64,000 bases of DNA from Prostheceraeus crozeri (lineage: Eukaryota > Platyhelminthes > Polycladida > Euryleptidae). The DNA is taken from the NCBI GenBank assembly GCA_907163375.1, contig CAJQUW010016970.1:1-64000 (forward strand), given 5' to 3'. The position numbers and the translations under genes are program-made. The number at the start of each line of letters is the position of its first letter. The first letter of the stretch is position 1. Positions 35,331 through 45,390 of this stretch are shown piece after piece. The notes under the pieces were generated by a model, which made no database searches, had not been told where the DNA came from, and saw only the letters and a program-made list of their open reading frames with translations.

Positions 35331-37239
35331 CAGGGTGTCCACTGTACGTGAAATTCAGGTATGTACGTGAATTGTACGTGAATTTTGGGAAAATGCGAAG
35401 GTGTACGTGAATTGTACGTGAATTTCAGCTCAGTTGCGCAGATAGTGGTATTTACTGCTATTTACTCCTACTTGATATCTACTGATTCTTGTTACATGTG
35501 CTAAATTTTTTTTCTTCCGTTGTTGCACCAACTCTGACTTGGTTCTACAAAAAAGTATGTTACAGGAAAGAAAGTCATAAACATGTAGGTATGTTCATAT
35601 AACATGGCCGCTACTGACAACAGGTCTGGGTTCAGACAATGAAAATTTGTGAAATTCTGGTAAGCAGCGTCTTGACATCTTTGTGTACTGAATTATTTTG
35701 TGCTTTTTGTAATAGATGCATACATGTGTATTGTGCAGTCATATAATAGGGCTTTTTGTCTCTATAAGGCCCATATATAGATGTACATGCATATGTGGCT
35801 ACGCAAAATTGTCAATGCTTGGCCAAGGCCAGCAAACAATTGGGTCGGTTGACTCAAACGTTCATTCTATGACGTGTTGTATTACTTACAGATAGAAATG
35901 CATGCGTGGTGAAAAATGGTGAGACTGTGTCGTTCCAGCTTGTTGTCAGTTGCAGATTTTGACAGTGCTAGATAATGTATGAATGGCTTCAGTCATTTAA
36001 TTGACTTGGATCATGTTTTGGCTCAGTCTGATGGAGTTGTCGTACGATATATCACCATGAACTATAAACATCAAAACATGACGACCTGCAGAGCATAAAA
36101 TAAGTCACCGCTCTCAGATGGATGTTTTGGTTCGATTGTGGAAGAAAGAAAATCAACAAGCATAACAAGGTATCTAAGTTCCGAATTTTTAGATCACACG
36201 TCAGCCTCAAACTTGCTTGATGCTTTATGACGAGTTTTAGAACCTTTGGGACTCAAGAAGTTGACATCTGTGTCCATGGATGGGCCAAATGTTAATTGGT
36301 CACTTTTGCGAATGCTCAGTAGTCGTAGAAAAGTTCAGGGCTTTCCTGCTTTGTTGGAATTGGGCTCGTGTGGCCTGCACATTGTTCATGGAGCATCTTC
36401 ATTAGGTCATATAAAATGTGGTTGGAAAATTGACGAAATTCTGTCCTCCTCTCATTATGTTTTTCAAAATTCGCCTCTTAGACGAGCACAATTTATCGAA
36501 ATCACTGGGCCCAAACAGTTTCCAAAAAAGTTTTGCCGAATCAGGTGGTGTGAAAATCTTGACGTTGCAAAACGTTTCATTAAACTGATCCCTTCATTGA
36601 TTAAATATTGCTCCGAAGTCCATCCGAAAAAGGAAAGCTATTGAATTGAATGAGGCAAGGGAGAAGGAAGCGGAAATTTCATACTTATGTGCACAACGGA
36701 AGCGCCGACTATTAGACTTTTAGATTGATTAGTTTTTTTGCTGTGGTGGACTCAGTCTATTGTTTCTATCCTGATGTTTTTAAAAGAAATAAAAAGTTAT
36801 CTCCTTGAATATGCACACTAATATTCTTAGTTTTAATCTGCTTCTAGAAGTCAAAAACACAAACCCTATTATTATTGCCCTTGATTTTTATAGCCGTGAA
36901 TTATGTTGTATTTAGAGATTATTGAGTCACCAAAAATACCATTTATTTGTGAAATGATGGCTTCAAAACAGCATCGAATGACGAATGCACTTGTATTATT
37001 ATGTGTGCAGTGTGTATACAGGATAGTTCTGAAGAACTATCTTTCTACTGTAAAGATCTCATTACTGCATTTCTTTGAGCAGTTGCTGCGGGTAGTGTTT
37101 TTGAATGATTTTGACTCAACCAACTGTCGCTTGCCGGGCAAGTAGGCCTGAAATAGTGTTACGTGAATTTTTTGTCATGTGCGTGAATTCTACGTGAAAT
37201 GTACGTGAATTTTTTTTCTCAGATAGGGTGGACACCCTG
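35331..37239 (+). mobile_element. hAT-like transposon with TIR CAGGGTGTCCAC
   Basis: 12-bp inverted termini CAGGGTGTCCAC are flanked by the direct duplication GTAATA (35325-35330 and 37240-37245). Next to the left end are five copies of TACGTGAA(T/A)TT and next to the right end four, all in the same orientation. The interior holds a truncated hAT transposase ORF (36246-36644). It sits in the ADAM17 intron 35273-37691. Confidence 0.85.
36246..36644 (+). pseudogene. Truncated hAT-like transposase
   Basis: The frame contains TSVSMDGPNVNWSLL (acidic residue in the hAT first-Asp context), then a C-x-x-H motif in ELGSCGLHIVHGASSLGHIK, then FQNSPLRRAQFIEITGPKQF and KFCRIRWCENLDVAKRF with the conserved Arg-Trp. 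These motifs occur in this order in a hAT-related invertebrate transposase family. Only about 130 residues remain. The expected C-terminal charged tail (NEAREKEAEISYL) continues in another frame just after the stop. Confidence 0.75.
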
Positions 37240-37691
37240 GTAATATCTTTCAACGATTTACATGTATGTTATTGTTATGTATAATACTTTCTGTAAGCAC
37301 GTATGAATGGTGGTGCTGATACTACTTTCAAATCCAACTTTATTAGTACTAGGGAATTAGATTCAATTTTGATGCAGAATTACAAAACCTTTTTGTCAAA
37401 AGTCCTGACTTGTAAAAACAAAATAAATTGAAATATCCTTTTCTGTGGGTATTACACAATTCTTCTGACTCCTTCATTGAAATATAGGGCTAAACATTGA
37501 TTAAATTGTCCATGAGAAACTCCTCGGAATGCGATGTTAGTTCTTGTAAAAGCATTTAATAGAATCCTTTCAGCTGTTACCGGTAGCCATCGTCCGGCGA
37601 ACGAAGCATGTCGATAGCACCTTCAGAAACTTGAATGCTCGAATTTGCCACTTATGGATCATTTCTTCTAGCAGTTGTGTTCTGATTTCAG

Positions 37692-37998
37692 GGACTGCAA
37701 GGAAAAGATAGTTGCTGCTCATCTGCATGCAAGTTGAGAGCGGGTATGAAGTGTTCTCCGATCAATCACGCCTGTTGCACATCTCAATGTAAAGTAGCTC
37801 CTTCGGGTAAACTTTGTGCGCATAAAGATGCAACCAGCCCTTGTGAAGGTAATGCCTTCTGTGATGGCAAATCATTCGCTTGCCCTACACCGAAGCCTCT
37901 TGATGATGTCAAGTGTGGTATTGAAGGAAAATGTCGAAATCGAACCTGTATTCCATATTGCGACCTTAAAGGAATGATCCCATGCCAATGTGATGAAA
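37692..37998 (+). CDS. ADAM17: ADAM17-like, disintegrin/cysteine-rich exon
   Basis: Acceptor CTGATTTCAG and donor GTAAGT, phase 0 in, phase 1 out. It encodes residues 420-521 with 18 cysteines, for example KDSCCSSACKLRAGMKCSP, then NHACCTSQCK. It then has SPCEGNAFCDGKSFACPTPK and VKCGIEGKCRNRTCIPYCD, and ends CQCDESK. Cys spacing follows ADAM17's disintegrin-like region leading into the membrane-proximal domain. Confidence 0.95.
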
Positions 37999-38126
37999 GT
38001 AAGTGTTAATGATACTTAAGTAAGATAATGAACCACGTACTGGGATAATTAGCTTTTCGCATGAAGACAGCTCATTTTGTCCCAATTCCTGGAAGAAGGA
38101 ATAGTTCAGGTGTCAAAGTGTTAAAC

Positions 38127-38939
38127 GTTTATTCGTCAAAAAAACCGCAACGGGCCTCTATTGATCCTATTTTGCTTCTTTAAAAGCTAAATGCGTTTCA
38201 TCATAATCGTCCGCTATAGATATTGCGAATCTGTTAGTCTTATCAGATGTAATACACTTAGCGTGATTTAATTTCAAGAATTTTTCCAATTTTTTCTGAT
38301 AATTTCTAATGGTTCTTATAAATATCTGAATTTTTGGCTTATTAGATTCAACTTCTGAAATAGGTATTATTTCTTTACCGAAACAAAGAATTTTACTTTC
38401 CAATCGCAGAGTCCCAATCGAAGATAACAGGATTTTTTTATCGAAAGAAATATAATCATTAATACATAAAGACATAGTAGTATCTTAAAGTTTGTCCCTC
38501 CAGCGAATACTATAAGTAAGATCATCGATAGCTCAATCGAAATCCAAGGAAACCATTTTCCAGTAGCTTTCATCAACATGATATGGTAAGCGAAAATTGT
38601 GTCTCTTATTTAAGGTAGTGGAAGCTGCATCGGCAACCATAAGGTCGGTTTCGTTGGTAAATTCCTGCTATTTGCTGCATGAATTCTGATCTTGTGTTTT
38701 GAATGTGCTGTTGAGCTGATAGGGAAAACCAGGCTGTACGCACAATCAGTAGGAAACACAAAACATCTTTCTTCACTCTGACTCCTAATTTCGATCACCT
38801 CATAATGGACAAGCAACACTCTTCTTGCTGTCCTCATGACTCTTTATATACTTTCACACAGTCTTCTGACAGCTTTGTACTGTCAACCAAAGAAGACGCA
38901 TGACGCCGAAGACCCGCCACGGTTTTTTGACGAATAAAC
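38127..38939. mobile_element. TIR element with ends GTTTATTCGTCAAAAAA
   Basis: The left end reads GTTTATTCGTCAAAAAAACC; the right end, reverse-complemented, reads GTTTATTCGTCAAAAAACCG. They then diverge in (CA/TG)(A/G)CGGG. Length is about 0.81 kb. No target duplication is clear. Minus-strand ORFs of 102 aa (38475-38167) and 75 aa (38837-38610) have no recognisable domain. A TATATAAAG motif is at 38842-38850 (minus). It directly abuts another TIR element. Confidence 0.7.
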
Positions 38940-38947
38940 TTTTTATG

Positions 38948-39725
38948 CAGTGTTTTCCGGATAATTCGCCACCTGGTTAATTCGCCATTTCGCATAATTC
39001 GCAACATTTCCTATTCCCCGAATAAGTTTCATATGTTGCACATTGTAAAACATACGGATAATTCGTAGCATTTAATTCGTAATTCGTCACTTTTTCCATC
39101 CCCAAATCGCAAATCTTCACACTAATCCCTACGCTTAATTCGTCAAGAAACCTGAACATCGCACAGATTCCCATTTTTGCGCAATTACAAAATTCTCTCG
39201 TTAGCGAAAGTCTGTCGATAGACAGACGAATCCAACCTTTAAAGCAAAAAACATTAGCTTGGAACACGCGAAGATCAGTTGTTGCTGCAATGATTGTATT
39301 ACCATTGTGGTATAAAAACTTGAGGCAATTTACTGATGCCTTCTCCAATAAAAACGCAAAATGAAATTTATGATATTGCTTTTGATAATTTAATTCAGCA
39401 ATTCACAGAAGATTTTGTGTGGAGCTAATAAAAATACAGACTGCAAGGATCGTGTCTGGCCAGACCCATCTTGATAATTTACCTAGTATTCACAGAAAGG
39501 GTCGTTTACCCGTCAATAGACAGGATTGTTTAACCGTCAATAGACTTAAGCTGTAGAAACAATTAGCTTTGATTAATGGGAATCAGTTGCGAATATATGA
39601 TACACAAATACACAGGTTTTGGGGTTACTGATTCCGGAAATACATTTATACTGTTAATTCGCCAATATGCCTAATTCTTCATTTTTGTATGACCCGAAAG
39701 GTGACGAATTATCCGGAAAACACTG
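38948..39725. mobile_element. TIR element with ends CAGTGTTTTCCGGATAATTC
   Basis: Both ends are CAGTGTTTTCCGGATAATTC followed by G(C/T)CACC as inverted repeats of about 26 bp. TAATTCG(C/T)CA-type motifs are repeated several times near both ends in the same orientation. No target duplication is evident. The 123-aa minus ORF (39348-38977) has no family motif I recognise. Probably a non-autonomous DNA transposon. Confidence 0.75.
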
Positions 39726-39825
39726 CACTTTGAGACCCAATTTTTTCTTTCACGTAGTTTGGACAAAATGAAATGTCATCATGTGAAAAGTACCTATGAA
39801 TTTATTACTTAAATGTGAGACGTAG

Positions 39826-40015
39826 CTGAGAGTTGCGCTTCGTTATGGAGTTCAGAAGGTCCAGAGCTCCAGTCTCTCGCCTTGGGAGGAAGTGCAATCG
39901 TTCTCAAAATAGCTTACTAGCCCTAATTTAATGAGTTGTCAATGCACAAAGCCAGGTTGGCTTCTGCCCTAACCTGCTGGCAAGGTTGGCGCCCTTTGTT
40001 GGGCTGCGAGGAGAA
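39826..40015 (+). mobile_element. SINE-like repeat, family 2, copy 1
   Basis: A tRNA-like head (GTAGCTGAGAGTTGCGC...GGTCCAGAGCTCCAGTCTC) is followed by a body with CTGCCCTAACCTGCTGGCAA. A related order, TAGCTCTGTTCGTAAAGAAC...TGTTTGAGTCTG then CTGACCCTAACCTGGTGAGA, occurs at 63650-63830. The similarity is moderate. Confidence 0.45.
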
Positions 40016-40141
40016 AACTGAAAGACACGATCAACGGAATATTCAAGCTTGCAATTTATGTCATGCATGCTAAAAACAATTCTTTGAAACGATTTCATGG
40101 AGAAGAAACTATTGAAACTATAAATAAGACAGAAATGTTTG

Positions 40142-40400
40142 GGCAAAATTCACGCCCTCTGACGTAATGGACACTATGTTTTCTATAGTGTGGTGCCGCC
40201 TACGAGCAATGAAGTCCTTCTATGATAACACTTTTTATCATAGCATATTTTGATAGTGCATTTTATTAAGCTTTTGTTCAAATCATTTTTTGATGCATTA
40301 TTGGTTCCCATCAAATTCCATGACTAACAATGAATTTTGTAATGTTTCTTTATCGTGCATTCCAACATCTAATGACAGAAAAGAGGGCGTGAATTTTGCC
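40142..40400. mobile_element. 259-bp MITE
   Basis: Perfect 19-bp inverted ends GGCAAAATTCACGCCCTCT at 40142-40160 and 40382-40400. The interior has short hairpins (ACTATGTTTTCTATAGT) and no ORF. No target duplication is identifiable. Confidence 0.7.
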
Positions 40401-40777
40401 GAAAAAATTTTTATTTTAATTATAGTTTCAATTATTTATTTGTGTGTATATGAGGTAATAAAGTTTAAATTGAAAAAAATATTTTGGATTAGTTATGCCT
40501 CATGGCACGAAATTAAAGAAATTTCGTATTTTACGACGGTTTTCATGGAGTTCCTGGGAAATCTCTTTGACCGGCATATGAAATTAATTAATGTCAATTG
40601 GAGTTCAAAACCGCATTCATAATGAAGGAAACAGGGTTTTTTCAAGAAAAAAAATTTACAAATCAACAAATTATTGTCCTATTAAGTTCCTTTAAATTAG
40701 TTATTATACCTGAAATATGAAACATGACACAAAAAGAAAAATAGACTGTAGGCGTTCGGCCACACCTGGTGAATTGA

Positions 40778-40907
40778 GTTAGAAAGTAAAAGTACTGCTA
40801 AGCGCCGACCCAGGCTATAAGAAAGCACGATGTGTTCGGTGCGTTTTCTGTCACATCGTGTTTTCTTCTACCTAGGTCGGCGCTCAGCAGCACTTTTACT
40901 CTCCAAC
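40778..40907. repeat. Long hairpin, 57/56-bp arms, 17-nt loop
   Basis: Left arm 40778-40834 and right arm 40852-40907 are inverted copies with six substitutions and one bulge. The core AGCGCCGACC pairs with GGTCGGCGCT, and CACGATGTG with CACATCGTG at the loop. Five of the six substitutions would be G-U pairs in a minus-strand RNA. It could be a foldback MITE or a hairpin RNA source. Confidence 0.75.
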
Positions 40908-41527
40908 CAAAAAGAAAAAAACCTTTCATAACCTGCTAGGAATGGCAAGCTCTCAATTGCACATTCTGCGCGCCAGAAGCGATCCGGCATTACACCGCCT
41001 CAAGGCCACGAACAATAGAAATAGCAGCTCGTACATCAGAAGAAGTGACATCCTGTCTGCATCAGAAAAATAACAATACTTACTTGCTCTCTACTTGCGC
41101 CATTCTCCAAAAGTAGGCACTTCTGTTGGCAAGCATCTCCACCCGAGTTCTGCCCACTTCGAGTCAGGGGGGAGTGTTCATGCGCTCATGCAATTTACGT
41201 CTGTTAAGTATTTATGAAACGCAGGAGATTGTGTGATATACATATATCATCATTTTTATTCGATCGCTGCTCGGTGAACTTCTAAGCATAGTGATGATGT
41301 CATTGTATTATTATAGGATAATTTTATTGTAATCATTTTCAATTTGTTCATGTATAGCTTTCTTGATGTACTTCATGGAAATTTGAGGCTTGAAAGATCG
41401 CTCATCGCCGGAATATGCAAGTGTTTCAGTTACGCAATTGTCGACTCCCTTGCCGACAGGCATTGCGAGTTTATGAATTTGTTGTAGTAAAAGATATATT
41501 TAAGTTATGCTGGTGTTGAGACATTAT

Positions 41528-41533
41528 TTTATT
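41528..41533 (-). promoter_or_regulatory. Candidate polyadenylation signal (AATAAA)
   Basis: AATAAA on the minus strand, about 113 bp past the stop of the 62-aa ORF 41646-41834. It is consistent with a short intronless transcript of about 330 nt. Confidence 0.4.
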
Positions 41534-41645
41534 ACAAGACAAACATGTCAAGAAATGTTTTAACTGTAGTGCATGTAAAATTGATTGACAACAAAGGTTT
41601 GACGCATTATATTGTATATCGAAAGAGAATAACAGCTATATTAAG

Positions 41646-41834
41646 TCAATAAAAGACACCAACATCTTGATTCCCAGACCTCACTCGCCTGATCCAAGAA
41701 TCGAATCGAAGTCCGCGGTGGAGACGAGCTTGCGCCCTCTTCATTAAGTCGCTGACGGCACCGGTGCTCGAGTGGGACTTCATGGATGAAGAAAACGCTT
41801 TTTGTGAATAGTCAGATGAAATTGTATACAACAT
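41646..41834 (-). CDS. Candidate small nested intronless gene (62 aa)
   Basis: An ATG-initiated ORF on the minus strand, 116 bp from an ADAM17 exon. The product is basic (GAVSDLMKRAQARLHRGLRF, then DSWIRRVRSGNQDVGVFY), with no signal peptide or membrane helix, and I do not recognise it. Support for being real is positional. TATAAAA lies 35 bp upstream of the ATG, the same spacing as in the histidine-rich gene, and AATAAA lies 113 bp after the stop. ORFs this short arise by chance, so expression evidence is needed before trusting it. Confidence 0.4.
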   Translation of the reverse strand: MLYTISSDYSQKAFSSSMKSHSSTGAVSDLMKRAQARLHRGLRFDSWIRRVRSGNQDVGVFY

Positions 41835-41868
41835 TCGAATGTCTTGTGCCCGTAGGTTTGGAAGTCCG

Positions 41869-41875
41869 TTTTATA
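41869..41875 (-). promoter_or_regulatory. TATA box before the 62-aa ORF
   Basis: TATAAAA in GAATATAAAACGG on the minus strand, 35 bp upstream of the ATG at 41834. Confidence 0.4.
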
Positions 41876-41949
41876 TTCGTACCTCTAATAACAGTTTATT
41901 GCTTGTCTGTAAGAGTTTTTCTTACAAATTGTTAATTGTTTATTTCCAG

Positions 41950-42144
41950 TCGAAAATGCGTGCTTGATGTGCTGTCGGAAGACGCTCAATGATTCATGCA
42001 CGACAATAAAGCCTTCTTTTAAGCTCAAGAATGGAGTTCCTTGTATCCAAGGCATGTGTAATGATGGCAAATGCATGAAACGTATCAGTATCTCTATCGA
42101 AAGGTTTTGGCATATCATCAAGTATGTGGATGTTAGCGAAATAG
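41950..42144 (+). CDS. ADAM17: ADAM17-like, membrane-proximal exon
   Basis: Acceptor TATTTCCAG and donor GTAAGT; the split codon A/TC gives Ile522. It encodes residues 522-586: CLMCCRKTLNDSC, KNGVPCIQGMCNDGKCMKR, then ISISIERFWHIIKYVDVSEI. The Cys pattern matches the ADAM17 membrane-proximal domain. The amphipathic IERFWxxI segment matches the CANDIS helix, which in ADAM17 contacts substrates and membrane. Confidence 0.95.
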
Positions 42145-42583
42145 GTAAGTCTGATTTGTTGCAAATTTTCAGTAGTTAATGGAACAGTTTTTTGTTTCAC
42201 ATCTTTTAATTTTGGCATTCCGTTTTTTCAATTAAGTAATGTTTGCAATATAATGTTCGACAATTATATTGATTAATTAAGTAATTATATTTTCGATGTT
42301 CATAGTGTATTAATTTAACAGAGTGGGTCCTATAGGACATGAGAACCTTATTTGAACGAATATTGGAAGTTGTTGACTCAATATATCCGCACATGAAGCT
42401 TCAAATTTTTCCATATAATCCCCAAGCCATGCGAACGGTTACCATTCGTAGACATAAATGAAACTGAAATAATTTATTTTTGGTAAGAGTGCCACTCAAA
42501 TCTAGTTTTACTTTAGGATTCGTAGCTATCCTACGGAAATCCAGCTACATGCAAAACAGTGTTTATAACATAAGCATAAAATG

Positions 42584-42701
42584 TTTGCTCGTAGCTCAGT
42601 TGGTTAGAGCACTGGTCTAGTTAACCTTGGTCGTAGGTTCGAATCCTACCAGTCGCGCATCTTTTGCAAGGCAATTTGATCTATCGTTTATTTGATTTAA
42701 T
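42584..42701 (+). mobile_element. tRNA-derived SINE, family 3
   Basis: The head GCTCGTAGCTCAGTTGGTTA...GTAGGTTCGAATCCTAC has textbook A and B boxes and a tRNA-Thr(AGT)-like loop. The acceptor stem does not pair and the anticodon stem has mismatches, so it is not a functional tRNA. The body (CATCTTTTGCAAGGCAATTT, GATCTATCGTTTATTTGATT) recurs at 22968-23035 and at the right edge, showing a SINE family. Confidence 0.72.
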
Positions 42702-43464
42702 TGTTGTTAATTATAAGCATGCGGTCTAGTAATAGTATGATAATAGGTCATTATATCATAATTTTATAACATAATGACCGCTCTAGTGTATGTAGTATAC
42801 TTGTATGTAAAGACTTCGCGCTTTGTAGTATGTCAGTACACTTGTTCACGATGTGGTGAATTTTACATATGAAAAACTACTGGAATTTTGAAAACAGGCA
42901 CCAAGAACAGAAATAGAAGCAGCTGATAAACTAAGTAAGCATCGGGAGCTTTTTGGTCGGTTTCACTAGCAACAGTAGAAGATTGAGAATCAGAGGCAAT
43001 CTCACATCTGGAACCCACAATCAATAGAAAATATGAACTTTCAAACTACAACCTGTCTTCACAATTTGATAAGCAGTCATCAGATTTCTTCATATCACTA
43101 TTTCTTTATATAAAGCTTTACATGGTGACATTTCACTGTTCAGCTAGTTTCTATCGACCGTCGAAGGTACGGAACGTCGAAATGCGATCTCTCTTGCAGG
43201 TTTATAAACTGTAATGGAGATAGTTCGTAAAGCAAAGGGGAGCTTACTTTTTGCTGTAAATATGACTATGAACTCCCGTCGTCTGATCAACTATGTGAAT
43301 AATGTAAATTTAAGAATAAGATAGAGCAGTCCTTTTGTCCTTTTGTGTCTATTGTCTTCAATAAGGCTGTGAAACACATCTTTAGAAGAATCATTTCGAC
43401 AAATGACATTTCCGCATTTTTGACATATCGACTGCTGATGCCACTGTGTCTTCCTCATTTTCAG

Positions 43465-43553
43465 GTAAAATAATGTGGAAAAACATCGTTGGAACTGTCA
43501 TTATACTGTCTTTAATTATTTGGATTCCCGCATCATGTTTCATCAGCTATTAC
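43465..43553 (+). CDS. ADAM17: ADAM17-like, transmembrane exon
   Basis: Acceptor TCATTTTCAG and donor GTAAGT; the split codon G/GT gives Gly587. It encodes residues 587-616: GKIMWKNIVGTVIILSLIIW, then IPASCFISYY. The helix at about 594-614 is the single-pass membrane anchor, closely patterned on ADAM17 (NIVG...SLI.WIP). It ends in phase 0. The cytoplasmic tail must follow; the only in-phase candidate I see is at 63500. Reading on past the donor would add about 26 residues before a stop at 43632-43634. Confidence 0.93.
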
Positions 43554-43639
43554 GTAAGTGAAATCATTTATTTTCCTGTACTCGTGACGAATCGTGATGA
43601 AGTCTACATCATAGTGCTTTCAGGAAATGAATAATAATG

Positions 43640-44461
43640 CGGCATTTTCGATGTTAATTGCGATGAATTAATAGATTAATAATGTGCAAGATGTTCAAAG
43701 CAATTCAGTATGTGTGAAGCAATTGAGTATTGGAGATCGAATCAGATCACATGAAAGAGTTGTAGTTAGATGAAAGGATATATCTTTCAGGCCTTCATCT
43801 GCTGAAGCAAAGTTCGTAGATTTGACAACAATCGTGTAACAAGCTATCCTAAGAATGACAAGGATTCAGTATTTCTCTAATTACGTTTTAACAAATGATA
43901 TTTAATGACTCAATTCGGAATATCATTTTGTATGATATATCACGTGTGTTCAAACTTTAAATGTCTGTCAGTTGTCAATTGTCAATTGAAAAACTGCTTG
44001 TGATATATTTAGAAATTTCATAATTCCCGTTACACTTATGAATCCCTCAATTTGATGCGGCAGACAGGGTTGATGATTGCTAATCAGTGATTGATCTGTT
44101 GACCAGTTTGACTCAAAAGTTGTATATAATTAAAATGAGTCATATTGACTTATTAGTCAACTAAACCCACTTCCTTGATCTGGTACATGCAGTCGAAAAT
44201 GTGGGTTATCTAGGTGAGAGAAACATCAATAGCTACAGCTATCCTTTTCAACAGATGGTGTTCATCTTGATTGATAAACGGACAACAAACATGAAAATTG
44301 ATAAGTAAGGATTTAGAAATTTAACCAGCTTGATTGACCATCCATAGGATGTAGCAGCCAACCTCCTTCATATTCTGAAGGTTAAAATTGATGAAAATAA
44401 TGTCAAAGTTCTTTCGTTAATCCACTATATGAGCGTGTGAGAGTTGGCGAGCTTTGTTATC
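43640..44461. other. Non-coding stretch
   Basis: Downstream of the transmembrane exon and before a hAT insertion. I looked for a cytoplasmic-tail exon entered in phase 0 and found none convincing. Confidence 0.4.
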
Positions 44462-44469
44462 TCGTAGAA

Positions 44470-45390
44470 CAGTGATTCTTAACCGGGGGCCATGTGGCTC
44501 CCTGGGGAGGAATTCAACATGCCAGGGGAGGAATGACGTACATAAGGAGGATTTGGGGAGGAAGGAGGTTCGAAGGACTATTTGAGATGAATAGGATTTG
44601 TTGATTCACCGTCACGTGTGAGTTATCAATCTTATCATCGTCAGTATTCGTTAATCGCTTCCCAATATTCAAGATGCTAATTATGCAGCTACTGTTTAAT
44701 AGCTATTGCGACCACAGATTTAGAAGCTACCAATATATCTCTGTGTACGAGTGCTCCACTCGAATTATTTTAATTAGGGAAAATTCAACTGCGGGGCTAT
44801 AGATCATCACCTGAACGTTTTGTCTGTGGCCTGCTCAGTTGCACCGACAAGATAGACTAGAAGATAGTATTCTGGTCAGAGAGAGCTAATGAAGCGAGGT
44901 GTCACATTTCCATTCATAAATTAAGGTCAAATGGTATGGCTCACTCAAGAAACAGTTGAAAAGCACCCAACTTTATCAGCCAATGCCCACACGCTACTAC
45001 TTCCTTTTCCAACATCGTACCTGGTCGAGTTCGGTGTCTCGGCGTTATCAGATTTGATACCTAGGAAGAGAAATCGACTCAGCATCAGCATGTGCAGTGA
45101 TTTGAGATTGAAACTCACGAATTTGACACCTCGAATTCAGGAATTGTGCGGCAAGTATCAGGCTCAATGCAGTCATTAGTTTTTTGTTGGATTTCTTGTA
45201 ACACTTCCCATTTGCATGTAGGCCTACTTAGATTCTTCGTGATAGGCTACCTGAAGTCTGCATTTGAAAATGTTTGTTATCTTTGACTTCTTTTTTTAAC
45301 TTGAATAGTGGCCTACTAGTTTAGAGGGAGGAATTAAACATACTTTCAACTGTTAGGGAGGAATCCGAGCAAAAAGGTTAAGAACCACTG
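44470..45390 (+). mobile_element. hAT element with perfect 8-bp target duplication
   Basis: The left end is CAGTGATTCTTAACCGGGGG; the right end, reverse-complemented, is CAGTGGTTCTTAACCTTTTT, a classic hAT terminus. The flanking duplication TCGTAGAA (44462-44469 and 45391-45398) is exact, so boundaries are precise. At 921 bp it is an internally deleted copy keeping the transposase C-terminus. Confidence 0.93.
44931..45179 (+). pseudogene. hAT transposase C-terminal fragment
   Basis: The frame has LLPFPTSYLVEFGVSALSDL, then IPRKRNRLSISMCSDLRLKL, then TNLTPRIQELCGKYQAQCSH and a stop. This is the C-terminal dimerisation region of the hAT group that gave rise to ZBED5/SCAND3/FAM200-type proteins. 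The catalytic part is deleted. Confidence 0.85.

Noticed and set aside
38610..38837. 75-aa ORF with TATATAAAG just upstream
   Set aside because: The TATA motif is only 5 bp before the ATG, so transcription would start inside the ORF. It is also within a TIR element.
40290..40622. 110-aa ORF with a hydrophobic stretch
   Set aside because: It starts inside a MITE and runs through AT-rich DNA that codes for hydrophobic residues by composition. No homology is apparent.
42584..42660. Functional tRNA-Thr(AGT)
   Set aside because: The A and B boxes and T arm are good, but the acceptor stem does not pair and the anticodon stem has two mismatches. The downstream body recurs in two other places, so it is a SINE head.
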